Source: Vibrio coralliilyticus
GTDB lineage: Bacteria > Pseudomonadota > Gammaproteobacteria > Enterobacterales > Vibrionaceae
NCBI RefSeq assembly: GCF_024449095.1
Contig: NZ_CP024627.1
Span: forward strand, 496,001-560,000
Reading direction: 5' to 3'
Length of the DNA stretch: 64,000 nt
Shown here: in pieces, positions 28,087-35,587 of the stretch
Position numbering within the stretch: position 1 is the first letter of the stretch
Layout of the letters: each line of letters opens with the position of its first letter
Made by a program: the position numbers and the translations under genes
The notes under the pieces: model-generated
The model's database searches: none
Seen by the model: the letters and a program-made list of their open reading frames with translations, nothing else
Told to the model about the DNA's origin: nothing

Positions 28087-29010
28087 GTGAAATGGTTTCA
28101 AACCGCAACACTTAGTTTGGCATTGTTAGTGACGGGCGGTTGTGCGTCTGTATTCGATCAGCAGCCTGATTGGATATTGCCGCCGATGGTTGAAGCGTTA
28201 CAGCCTACTTTGCAACAAGAAGTACAGATAGCCCGATTAAGCCAACTGCTACAGCGCCCCGATTTACCCAATGAAACGAGAGCTAAAATGCTTAACGAAA
28301 GGGGAAATCATTATGATAATGTTGGCTTGAGAAACTTAGCTCGATTGGATTATGAGCAATCATTGGCAATCTACCCTGCTCAGGCGGATCTCTTCAATTT
28401 GTTAGGAGTCTATTTCACAGAGAATAGAAACTTTGATGCTGCCTATGATGCATTTGATTCTGCTTTAGAGTTAGCTCCTGATAACTCATATGCGGCAAGA
28501 AATCGTGCTATTGCTTTGTACTATGGTGATCGAATTGAACTAGCGCTTGAAGACATGCAGTTACATTATGATCAAGACCCCAGTGACCCATTCCGAGCGC
28601 TTTGGTTATATATAGTCAAGTCTGAAGTTTCCCCTCATGTTGCGAAAGAAGAGTTACTGTCTAGGTACGCGGCCCGTGACAACCAGTGGGGGTGGTTTTT
28701 AGTCGGGATTGTTTTAGGTGAGGTGTCCGAGAGAGAGGCTTTTAAAGCTATTACGGAAGCCAGTAAGGAACGTACTGTTTTGGCTCAGCGCTTGACGGAA
28801 GCTTATTTCTATTTAGGTAAACGTTATCAAGCTCAAGGAACCGATGAAGGTCTAGCGAAAGCGATCTCATTCTATAAACTGGCTATTTCTTTCAATGTCT
28901 TTGAGTATGTTGAACATCGCTACGCATTTCTCGAACTACAGGGCATCTATGATGACGCGCATCAAAAGGGGATGGCTGATTCCCAAAATAAACAGGCCCG
29001 TTTAAAGTAG
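28087..29010 (+). CDS. nlpI: Lipoprotein NlpI
   Basis: Outer-membrane lipoprotein with tetratricopeptide repeats; in E. coli it scaffolds peptidoglycan hydrolases and presents MepS to the Prc protease. The start is GTG 28087 (MKWFQTATLSLALLV) after ACAGGAGTATTT. The lipobox LVTGGC places the lipidated Cys at residue 19, and residue +2 is Ala, so outer-membrane sorting is expected. TPR units are seen about 64-165 (NERGNHYDNVGLRNLARLDYEQSLAIYP; DLFNLLGVYFTENRNFDAAYDAFDSALELAP) and again about 235-265. Length 307 is close to E. coli (294). The order rpsO-pnp-nlpI is the same as in enterics. Confidence 0.95.
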   Translation: MKWFQTATLSLALLVTGGCASVFDQQPDWILPPMVEALQPTLQQEVQIARLSQLLQRPDLPNETRAKMLNERGNHYDNVGLRNLARLDYEQSLAIYPAQADLFNLLGVYFTENRNFDAAYDAFDSALELAPDNSYAARNRAIALYYGDRIELALEDMQLHYDQDPSDPFRALWLYIVKSEVSPHVAKEELLSRYAARDNQWGWFLVGIVLGEVSEREAFKAITEASKERTVLAQRLTEAYFYLGKRYQAQGTDEGLAKAISFYKLAISFNVFEYVEHRYAFLELQGIYDDAHQKGMADSQNKQARLK

Positions 29011-29030
29011 TCACTAGATATTTCAATTGG

Positions 29031-29056
29031 AACCGCTGCCTTGCAGCGGTTTTTTA
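29031..29056 (+). terminator. Terminator after nlpI
   Basis: Stem AACCGCTGC/GCAGCGGTT (29031-29039 with 29043-29051), loop CTT, T-tract. Confidence 0.9.
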
Positions 29057-29081
29057 TTGCCAAAAATCTACGCTAAGATTA

Positions 29082-29106
29082 ATATAGTTAGCCTTGCTAA
29101 CTATAT
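29082..29106. promoter_or_regulatory. Operator-like inverted repeat upstream of the MarR gene
   Basis: Perfect 11-bp arms ATATAGTTAGC/GCTAACTATAT around CTT. The core AGTTAGC-N3-GCTAACT (29086-29102) recurs upstream of the MATE gene. It ends 12 bases before the marR-type start codon, so bound regulator should block transcription or translation start. Confidence 0.8.
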
Positions 29107-29118
29107 TCTGGGTTTGTT

Positions 29119-29532
29119 ATGGAACTAGAGAATTGTTTGGTAGAACTGGAGCGTTTTTGTGCTAAAGCGTGGCGTGTGCACGCAAAAGAAGACCCATTAT
29201 CGTTATTGAGTTTCAACGAGTATGACTATCTACGGGCCATTGAAGAGCATCCGGAAGGGATCAGAATTACCGATTTGGCTAACGAGATGAAAGTCACCAA
29301 ACCTTCTGCGTCAAACATGGTGGCTCGGCTGCAAAAGAAAGGTTTGGTTGTGAGTGTGGCTTGTCATGAGGATGCACGCTCAAAGCGAGTTGTACTTAGT
29401 GAGCAGGTATTAAAAGACTTATCTAAAGAGCAGGTGGTATATCAGCATATTGCTCAAGCGATGAAGGGTAAATTAAATGACAAAGAAGCAGGACAGCTCG
29501 TGTCTTTGTTGGAAAAATCATTGAAAGGCTAA
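29119..29532 (+). CDS. MarR-family transcriptional regulator
   Basis: Winged-helix regulator of 137 residues, probably a ligand-responsive repressor. The helix-turn-helix (about 48-80: IRITDLANEMKVTKPSASNMVARLQKKGLV) and the wing with the conserved D-x-R (HEDARSKRVVLSE) are clear, flanked by N- and C-terminal helices for dimer formation. It lies between two copies of one inverted repeat, one just before its own start and one just before the MATE exporter 59 bp downstream, so it very likely controls both genes. Two Cys (residues 6 and 14) lie in the N-terminal helix and one in the wing; a redox or metal role is possible but not shown. Confidence 0.9.
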   Translation: MELENCLVELERFCAKAWRVHAKEDPLSLLSFNEYDYLRAIEEHPEGIRITDLANEMKVTKPSASNMVARLQKKGLVVSVACHEDARSKRVVLSEQVLKDLSKEQVVYQHIAQAMKGKLNDKEAGQLVSLLEKSLKG

Positions 29533-29562
29533 TGGGAAAACTGCCCTTCAATTTAACTATTT

Positions 29563-29579
29563 AGTTAGCATAGCTAACT
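29563..29579. promoter_or_regulatory. Second copy of the MarR-type operator, before the MATE gene
   Basis: AGTTAGC-ATA-GCTAACT has the same 7-bp arms and 3-base spacer as the repeat upstream of the MarR gene. It ends 12 bases before the exporter start codon. Confidence 0.78.
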
Positions 29580-29591
29580 TGTGGTGAAAAA

Positions 29592-30929
29592 ATGCAAACG
29601 TCCATATATAAACAATTTTGGAAATACACCATTCCAACCGTGGCCGCTATGTTGGTTAACGGTCTTTACCAAGTTGTTGATGGTGTATTTATTGGCCGCT
29701 ACGTCGGTGCCGATGGATTAGCAGGTATCAACGTTGCTTGGCCGGTTATTGGTTCCATTCTTGGTATTGGTATGCTGGTGGGAGTGGGTACCGGAGCGAT
29801 GACGTCTATTCGTCAGGGCGAAAAGGATACCTTAGGAGCAAAGCAAACCTTGGCGACAGGCCTAGTGTTGCTACTTGCGCTCACGCCCGTGGTATCAGGT
29901 GTGCTGTTTTTCTTTGCGGATGACTTTTTGTATTGGCAAGGCGCGCAAGGGCGAGTTTTCGAATTGGGATTGCAGTATCTGCATATTTTGATTGGTGCCA
30001 GTGTGTTTACACTTGGTTCGATAGCGATGCCATTTTTGCTGCGTAACGACGATAGCCCAAATCTCGCGACTTTGTTGATGGTCGTTGGAGCGGTGATCAA
30101 TATCATACTCGACTACTTATTTATTGCTTGGCTTGAGTGGGAATTAACAGGAGCAGCAATCGCGACAGGGATCGCCCAAATGGTGGTCACTTTGCTGGGC
30201 GTGGGGTACTTCTTTTCCGAGAGAGCCAAATTGCGTCTTCGGTTTCATGAGCTGAAATTGAGAGTAGCACTGATTCCAAAGATATTTTCTATTGGTACAT
30301 CCAGCTTTTTTATGTATGCCTATGGTTCAGTGATGGTGGCATTGCATAATAGCTTATTTGCTCAGTATGGCGATCAACTCATGATTGGTGCCTACGCGAT
30401 ATTAGGTTACATCGTTACAGTTTACTACTTAACTGCGGAAGGTATTGCCAATGGGATGCAGCCTTTGGTGAGTTTTAACCATGGTGCTCGTCATCAAGAA
30501 AACATTCGCAAGCTGCTTAAGGTCGCAATGGTGAGCTCTGTGATGCTAGGCCTAGTTTTTGTCATATTGCTGAATATTTTTCCGAATGAGTTTGTTTCGG
30601 TATTTAATTCTTCCGATGAAAAACTGATTGAAAACACGATATTAGGTGTCCGTTTACATATGTTTGCCTTGGCTTTAGATGGATTCCTTGTAGTGACAGG
30701 CGCCTACTACCAAGCGATTAACAAAGGCAGTAAAGCTATGTTTGTTACTATAGGTAATATGCTGATTCAACTGCCTTTTCTTTACGTTATGCCGAAACTG
30801 ATGGGGGTGCCGGGTATTTGGATTGCTTACCCATTATCCAATATTGCCCTCAGTATTGTGGTGTTGCTAATGCTATTAAGAGATGTACGTCGCTATCACA
30901 CACAACAGACAGAACACGTGATGGCTTAA
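29592..30929 (+). CDS. MATE-family efflux transporter
   Basis: Twelve-helix inner-membrane exporter that uses a proton or sodium gradient to expel cationic drugs or metabolites. The 445-residue protein has the two MatE halves; the first starts with FWKYTIPTVAAMLVNGLYQVVDGVFIGRYVGADGLAGINVAWP and the second near residue 235 with GTSSFFMYAYGSVMVALHN. The layout resembles the DinF/VmrA/MepA branch. It is 59 bp downstream of a MarR gene on the same strand, with a shared operator, the common arrangement for a regulated drug-efflux module. The substrate cannot be told from the sequence. Confidence 0.9.
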   Translation: MQTSIYKQFWKYTIPTVAAMLVNGLYQVVDGVFIGRYVGADGLAGINVAWPVIGSILGIGMLVGVGTGAMTSIRQGEKDTLGAKQTLATGLVLLLALTPVVSGVLFFFADDFLYWQGAQGRVFELGLQYLHILIGASVFTLGSIAMPFLLRNDDSPNLATLLMVVGAVINIILDYLFIAWLEWELTGAAIATGIAQMVVTLLGVGYFFSERAKLRLRFHELKLRVALIPKIFSIGTSSFFMYAYGSVMVALHNSLFAQYGDQLMIGAYAILGYIVTVYYLTAEGIANGMQPLVSFNHGARHQENIRKLLKVAMVSSVMLGLVFVILLNIFPNEFVSVFNSSDEKLIENTILGVRLHMFALALDGFLVVTGAYYQAINKGSKAMFVTIGNMLIQLPFLYVMPKLMGVPGIWIAYPLSNIALSIVVLLMLLRDVRRYHTQQTEHVMA

Positions 30930-30950
30930 TAGAAGTCGTGTTTGCAATGA

Positions 30951-30983
30951 ATCCGGTATAGGTGAGACTTATACCGGTTTTTT
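30951..30983 (+). terminator. Terminator after the MATE gene
   Basis: Stem CCGGTATA/TATACCGG (30953-30960 with 30970-30977), 9-base loop, T6. Confidence 0.88.
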
Positions 30984-31075
30984 CGTTTCTGATGCCTGCA
31001 ATATCAAGGAGGATTACACAGCAGCTTTGGCTCAATCTCTCTTTTTGTGCTTGGAAATGCATATTCACTTTGAAT

Positions 31076-31108
31076 GTTGTTCGAATTGTTGTTTGGAATT
31101 TATATAAT
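31076..31108 (+). promoter_or_regulatory. Tandem repeat and -10 box upstream of vpsR
   Basis: GTTGTTCGAATT (31076-31087) and GTTGTTTGGAATT (31088-31100) are tandem near-copies directly before a perfect -10 box TATAAT (31103-31108), about 119 bases before the vpsR start. They could be a regulator site overlapping the -35 region; none of the known VpsR or VpsT sites was matched with certainty. Confidence 0.45.
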
Positions 31109-31226
31109 TCACTGGCTAGTCTTATAGATGAGACAGATTATCTTGCCGAGTCTCTATAATGTAACGGCTGAATTTCATGTGCCTCTGGGCATTGCATTAA
31201 AATTTGAATCAATAGGGATACATTTC

Positions 31227-32561
31227 ATGGCTAATCAGTTCCGAATGGACTCCATTCCTGGTTCACTTGTCGTTGTCGGTGGTACGTACGAGCCCTGGCT
31301 GTCGGTGTTAGAGCAAGTTGGATGGCGTTGCACTCAATGTGCAGATTTACGCAAAGCAGATGCTTTGTTCAGTGAAACAGGGCCTTGTATTGGCATCGTC
31401 GATCTTAGCCATGATGAGTTCAGCCTCAATGGTATTGCGAATTTGGTTAGCACACACAAGCAAGTCCGTTGGCTCGCATTTATTCGTGAATCGCAGTTAA
31501 GCTCAGATACCATTTGCCAGTTTATTGTTAACTTCTGTATCGATTTCTTCACTGCGCCGATTCCGGATGCTCAGCTATTGGGCACGATTGGTCATCAACT
31601 TGGAATGCTTAAGCTAGAGAAAAAAGTCTGGCCACATTATGGCAGCAATAACGATATGGGATTGATTGGTGAGTCGATCCCCATGAAGCGTTTACGTGAC
31701 CAGATCAAGCGTATTGGCCCTACTGATGTCAGTATTCTTATTTATGGTGAGAGTGGTACTGGTAAAGAGACTGTGGCTCGAGCGGTTCATAAAACTTCTT
31801 CACGTGCGCAGAAAGAATTTATTTCAGTAAACTGCCGTGCAATGTCAGAAAGGCGTCTTGAAAGTGATTTGTTTGGTATTAATCGTGATGATGTTTCAGA
31901 GCCTTCTATTCTTGAGAAAGCCAATGGCGGCACCATACTGCTCAACGATATTCTGACCTTACCTAAATCCCAGCAACTGAATTTATTGCGCTTCCTTCAG
32001 GAAGGTACGATAGAAACGATAAATGGTCGCCAAGAAGTAGATGTGCGTATCCTAGCGGCAAATTCAGCAGATATTGAAAAAGCCTTGATCGATGGTGATT
32101 TCAATGAAGAACTCTATCACTACATCAATGTCTTGCGCATCAATGTGCCAAGCTTAAAAGAACGGGCAGGGGATATTGCGATATTGGCGCGTCATTTCTT
32201 GCAGGAATATTCGAAAGAATACAATGCTCAGGCTCGCAGCTACACTGAGGAAGCGACCCGCGCTCTGACTCGCTACCACTGGCCGGGCAATGTTCGCGAG
32301 TTAATGAATCAAATTAAGCGCATTGTTTTGATGTCTGAAACGGTGATGTTGGATGAGCAACACCTAGATTTACCTAAACGTAGCGATGGTAAGCGTAGCC
32401 TCAAGAGTATTCGTGAGCGCAGTGAGCGCGATGCTTTATTGCTGGTATTAGAGTCCCATTCTGGGCAGGTGTCGATGGCAGCAAAAGAGTTGGGTGTATC
32501 ACGCGCGACCATGTACCGATTGCTAAATAAGCACAACCTTATTAGTGACACAACGGTATAA
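31227..32561 (+). CDS. vpsR: Biofilm/exopolysaccharide transcriptional regulator VpsR
   Basis: Cyclic-di-GMP-responsive activator of exopolysaccharide and biofilm genes in Vibrio (CpsR in V. parahaemolyticus). The 444 residues hold a degenerate receiver domain (about 10-125, with Asp59 in IGIVDLSHDE), an AAA+ domain (about 145-370, Walker A GESGTGKE, Walker B GGTILLNDI) and a Fis-type helix-turn-helix (about 400-440, GQVSMAAKELGVSRATMYRLL). The GAFTGA loop needed for sigma-54 contact is missing: after SDLFG comes INRDDVSEPSILEK. This agrees with work showing that VpsR acts with sigma-70 polymerase. ATG 31227 (MANQFRMDSIPG) follows ATAGGGAT; 33 extra codons upstream are rejected. Confidence 0.95.
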   Translation: MANQFRMDSIPGSLVVVGGTYEPWLSVLEQVGWRCTQCADLRKADALFSETGPCIGIVDLSHDEFSLNGIANLVSTHKQVRWLAFIRESQLSSDTICQFIVNFCIDFFTAPIPDAQLLGTIGHQLGMLKLEKKVWPHYGSNNDMGLIGESIPMKRLRDQIKRIGPTDVSILIYGESGTGKETVARAVHKTSSRAQKEFISVNCRAMSERRLESDLFGINRDDVSEPSILEKANGGTILLNDILTLPKSQQLNLLRFLQEGTIETINGRQEVDVRILAANSADIEKALIDGDFNEELYHYINVLRINVPSLKERAGDIAILARHFLQEYSKEYNAQARSYTEEATRALTRYHWPGNVRELMNQIKRIVLMSETVMLDEQHLDLPKRSDGKRSLKSIRERSERDALLLVLESHSGQVSMAAKELGVSRATMYRLLNKHNLISDTTV

Positions 32562-32833
32562 ATAATTGTTTTAGCTATATAAAGTCACACGCTAACTGGT
32601 GTGTATCTATATTATCTCTAGTTAATATGTCGATTAATCTGATATTGCTTAGTGGAATATCTTATGTCATTAAGCTTTATTGGGTTATTTTTAGGTTAAT
32701 ACCTTGTATTTAAATTTTATCTAACAAAGTGGTTGAAATATCATCGTTGATGCATAGAATTTAACCATGAGCACACGCTCATAAATCGAAACACTTTTCT
32801 ATTTGGATTAATACGTTACTTAGGAGGCGCACA

Positions 32834-32950
32834 ATGAAACATTTCAAAGCTACTTCATTGTACATTGCGTCTTGCGATCACTCAGCGATCATGGCGACTA
32901 AACAAGATAAGTCTGCTGCATGTGATCCTAGCTCTACCCGAGTAATGTAA
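32834..32950 (+). CDS. Small ORF with a strong ribosome binding site, function unknown
   Basis: A 38-codon reading frame preceded by TAGGAGGCGCACA, one of the best Shine-Dalgarno sequences in the window. The product starts MKHFKATSLYIASCDHSAIM, is polar, has Cys at 14 and 30 and ends STRVM; it has no signal peptide or membrane helix. It lies 125 bp upstream of a DUF1127 gene on the same strand and 272 bp after vpsR. The gap after vpsR (32562-32833) is AT-rich and shows no gene. I do not recognise a family; the ribosome binding site is the main support. Confidence 0.55.
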   Translation: MKHFKATSLYIASCDHSAIMATKQDKSAACDPSSTRVM

Positions 32951-32969
32951 TTAGTCCGTATCCTTTTAT

Positions 32970-33003
32970 TTTTAATTGGCTGCGGAAAAGCAGCGAATTA
33001 AAA
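32970..33003 (+). promoter_or_regulatory. Stem-loop between the small ORF and the DUF1127 gene
   Basis: TTTTAATT and GCTGC (32970-32977, 32979-32983) pair with GCAGC and AATTAAAA (32990-32994, 32996-33003), one mismatch, loop GGAAAA. No T-run follows on the plus strand, so an RNA-processing or stability role is as likely as termination. Confidence 0.5.
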
Positions 33004-33075
33004 GTGCCCTCATTTTGTTGTCAGTTTATTCGTTGATCTTTTCCCAGCTGTCTATCATCCAACTGGAGAATTATC

Positions 33076-33327
33076 ATGAGCCATTCTGTATATCTAAAAC
33101 TTGCTACGCTATTGGTGAAAGCTGACCTACGTCGTGAAGAGCGTGAGTGGAAGCGTCGAGTTCGACGCAGTGCCTTCCATATCCCATGGGAAAATGAGCG
33201 TTTATTACGTGATATAGGTTTAGAAAGAGACGGTCGCCCTGTCGGTCATACAGAGCCAGATAGCGTAAAAGCTGAACGCCGTATTCGTCATCTTCGTCGA
33301 GTACTCAGTGCGCGAATACCGACGTAA
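33076..33327 (+). CDS. DUF1127 domain-containing small basic protein
   Basis: Arginine-rich protein of 83 residues. The C-terminal half holds the DUF1127 core: NERLLRDIGLERDGRPVG (about 39-56), where the family has the L-x-D-I-G-L pattern. The N-terminus carries many Arg/Lys/Glu (KADLRREEREWKRRVRRS). Members of this family in other proteobacteria affect small-RNA turnover and phosphate or C1 metabolism, but no general function is settled. The ribosome binding site is CTGGAGAATTATC. It is downstream of a 38-codon ORF and followed by two hairpins before the convergent tas gene. Confidence 0.8.
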   Translation: MSHSVYLKLATLLVKADLRREEREWKRRVRRSAFHIPWENERLLRDIGLERDGRPVGHTEPDSVKAERRIRHLRRVLSARIPT

Positions 33328-33333
33328 TTAAAA

Positions 33334-33393
33334 GGGCCAGTCTGCTTCGCTGGCCCGAACCTTATCAACCAGCTACTGATGCAGTAGCTGGTT
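33334..33393. terminator. Two hairpins between DUF1127 gene and tas
   Basis: First: GGGCCAG/CTGGCCC (33334-33340 with 33350-33356). Second: AACCAGCTACT/AGTAGCTGGTT (33367-33377 with 33383-33393). Neither has a strong T-run, but the pair separates convergent genes and probably ends both transcripts. Confidence 0.6.
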
Positions 33394-33398
33394 TCTCG

Positions 33399-34433
33399 TT
33401 AAGGGCAAGGATTGGAATAGGTCGTGCCAATCTCTTGAAGTCCCTGAAGCAATTCTTCACTTAATACGACATCAAGGCTGTCAATATTAGACTTGAGCTG
33501 TTCCAGGTTTGTTGCTCCTATGATATTGGAGGCGACGAACGGTCGTTGATTAACAAATGCTAAGGCCATTTGAGCAGGATCGAGCCCATGCTCTCTGGCA
33601 AGGTTGACGTAAGCTTGCGTTGCTTGGATGCCTTGCGGTGTAAAGTAACGCACAAAGCGCTCAAACAACGAACATCTTGCACCTTGTGGACGTGCATTAT
33701 CAAGGTATTTGCCACTCAAACAACCAAATGCCAACGGTGAGTAGGCAAGAAGCTGAACACCTTCATAATGGCTAATTTCAGACAAGCCAATTTCAAAACT
33801 GCGGTTAAGCAGGTTGTATGGGTTCTGAATGGAAACAATACGTGGCAGTTCATGTTTTTCTGCCAGACGTAATAACGTCATAACGCCCCAAGGGGTTTCA
33901 TTCGATACACCAATATAGCGAACCTTACCGGCTTTAATCAGTTCCGCCAAACTCTCGAGAGTTTCAATTAACGTGACTTCTTCCTGCTCATCTGGATACG
34001 GGTAATTGAGTTGCCCGAAGCAGTTTGTCTTACGTTGAGGCCAGTGCAGTTGGTACAGATCAACGTAATCAGTTTGCAGCCGCTGCAAACTTTGGTCTAT
34101 TGCTTGATGAATATTACGTCTATTCAAGCTCATATTGTCACGGATGTAAGGAACATTTCTTGGCCCTGCAATTTTGGTGGCCAGTACGACTTTCTCTCTC
34201 TTTCCCGATGTTTTCAGCCAGTTACCAATGTACTGCTCGGTTAGACCTTGAGTATTTGCTTGAGGTGGAACCGGATACATCTCAGCGGTATCGATAAAAT
34301 TCACACCACGTTCAAGCGCATAATCAAGCTGACTAAATGCTTCTTGTTCAGTGTTTTGCTCGCCAAATGTCATGGTACCGAGACAGATTTTACTAATTTC
34401 AAGAGTGGAATGCGGTAACTTGTTGTATTGCAT
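33399..34433 (-). CDS. tas: Aldo/keto reductase, Tas family
   Basis: NADPH-dependent oxidoreductase of the AKR fold. The N-terminus (YNKLPHSTLEISKICLGTMTFGEQN) and the catalytic residues Asp and Tyr (FIDTAEMYPVPPQ, about 46-58), Lys (VVLATKIAG near 83) and His (YQLHWPQR near 127) are seen, with the cofactor segment GVSNETPWG and SPLAFGCLSGKY. Length 344 is close to E. coli Tas (346). In E. coli tas lies near mutH and rppH, as here. The physiological substrate is not known; E. coli Tas was found as a suppressor of tyrosine auxotrophy under starvation. Confidence 0.93.
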   Translation of the reverse strand: MQYNKLPHSTLEISKICLGTMTFGEQNTEQEAFSQLDYALERGVNFIDTAEMYPVPPQANTQGLTEQYIGNWLKTSGKREKVVLATKIAGPRNVPYIRDNMSLNRRNIHQAIDQSLQRLQTDYVDLYQLHWPQRKTNCFGQLNYPYPDEQEEVTLIETLESLAELIKAGKVRYIGVSNETPWGVMTLLRLAEKHELPRIVSIQNPYNLLNRSFEIGLSEISHYEGVQLLAYSPLAFGCLSGKYLDNARPQGARCSLFERFVRYFTPQGIQATQAYVNLAREHGLDPAQMALAFVNQRPFVASNIIGATNLEQLKSNIDSLDVVLSEELLQGLQEIGTTYSNPCP

Positions 34434-34560
34434 TGAACTTCCTTACTCAATATCTCTTTGTTATCCCAATATAGGGCATCGTCACATGAGATGAAACGGG
34501 AACGATAACAATTTCGCAAAATCTGCGTAGTTAACTAGAATTTAAATACGGAGGTAAGCT

Positions 34561-34872
34561 ATGCAAAAAAGCCAATTAGATAAATGGATTCATGGACACC
34601 ATAAAGACAGTTATCAACCACCTAAAGTGTTTGTCATTGGTTGCTCAGATCTCTCACACTACCTTCTCGCGGTGGAGTATAAGCACAAATTGGAACCTAT
34701 TAAGCAAGATGATGAGACGATTCATTTCGAATCATTAGATTCTGTTAAAGAGGAGCTATTGCGGCTTGGTGTCGAAAGGGCTTATCTCAGGTTACATAAT
34801 GCCTATGACGAATGTGGCTCAGGGGATGCACCACTTTATCATGATGTAGAGCTGTCACTAACGACGCACTAA
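34561..34872 (+). CDS. Small conserved protein, possibly DUF6482 family
   Basis: 103-residue soluble protein that starts after a strong ribosome binding site (ACGGAGGTAAGCT). Features visible: VFVIGCSDLSHYLLAVEY (about 24-41), a mixed alpha/beta pattern, and the C-terminal RLHNAYDECGSGDAPLYHDVEL (key residues Cys, Asp, His). It resembles proteins that I associate with DUF6482 in Vibrio and Pseudomonas, though I cannot confirm this. It converges on mutH with only one base between the two stop codons and no terminator. Function unknown. Confidence 0.65.
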   Translation: MQKSQLDKWIHGHHKDSYQPPKVFVIGCSDLSHYLLAVEYKHKLEPIKQDDETIHFESLDSVKEELLRLGVERAYLRLHNAYDECGSGDAPLYHDVELSLTTH

Positions 34873-34873
34873 T

Positions 34874-35539
34874 TTAGACAAAGTGTTGTTCAAGAATTTT
34901 GGCAGTAAACTGAGTACGAAGATAGAATCCGCGCGGCAACGTCATTATAGGTTTGCCGCTCGCTCCATAGGCTTCGGTTAAAACACGACTGTTGGCTGCT
35001 TTTGGTCTTAGTTGAAGGACTTCGCCATGGCGCGCTGTAATTTGTTCGACTCTTCCTAAAACGATCATCTCCATCAGTTCTTCCCAGTCCGTTTTGAGCT
35101 GACATTCTTCGCTTTGGTTTGGTGACCAAATAAGAGGTGAGCCAACTCGACGTTCGGCTAATGGAATTTCTCGCTCTCCTTGTACGGGCACCCAAAGAAC
35201 ACGTGATAGCTTGTTGCGGACATGACTGGTTTCCCAAGTTAAACCTTGAACTCCTATTAATGGTGCGACACAAACAAAAGTGGTTTCTAAGGGTTTTCCG
35301 CTATGACTGATTGGGATTGTTTTAAGCTCTATGCCGAGTTGTTCAAAGTCTTGTTGCGGCTTGCTACCCGCTATGGCACCCAGATGCCATTCGAGTAGTT
35401 GTCCAACCCAGCCTTTGTCTCTTCTCAAATCAGGTGGAATGGTAAGCTCAGCTTCTGCGGCAAGCTCTTGAAAACTGATACCAGCAATCTCCCTTGCTCG
35501 GTCAAGCAGCTCTGTTTCTGACTTGGGTTCAGGTTTCAT
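34874..35539 (-). CDS. mutH: DNA mismatch repair endonuclease MutH
   Basis: Nicks the unmethylated strand at hemimethylated GATC sites during methyl-directed mismatch repair. The 221 residues show the restriction-like core: catalytic Asp in [15 protein letters not shown] (the E-x-K of ELKTI, near residue 70) with the Gly/Lys segment [16 protein letters not shown] upstream (about 40-55), and the C-terminal helices with [16 protein letters not shown]. Its presence shows that this organism uses Dam methylation. It is divergent from rppH, with the 620-bp DnaA-box region between, and convergent with a small unknown gene. Confidence 0.96.
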   Translation of the reverse strand: MKPEPKSETELLDRAREIAGISFQELAAEAELTIPPDLRRDKGWVGQLLEWHLGAIAGSKPQQDFEQLGIELKTIPISHSGKPLETTFVCVAPLIGVQGLTWETSHVRNKLSRVLWVPVQGEREIPLAERRVGSPLIWSPNQSEECQLKTDWEELMEMIVLGRVEQITARHGEVLQLRPKAANSRVLTEAYGASGKPIMTLPRGFYLRTQFTAKILEQHFV

Positions 35540-35587
35540 GTGGGTTTATCGGCTTGGTCAAATGTGATGGTCATTGTAACGGAATTT

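Noticed and set aside
29119..30929. Horizontally acquired resistance island around MarR/MATE
   Set aside because: No integrase, repeats at ends, or composition shift were noticed; it appears to be ordinary chromosomal DNA.
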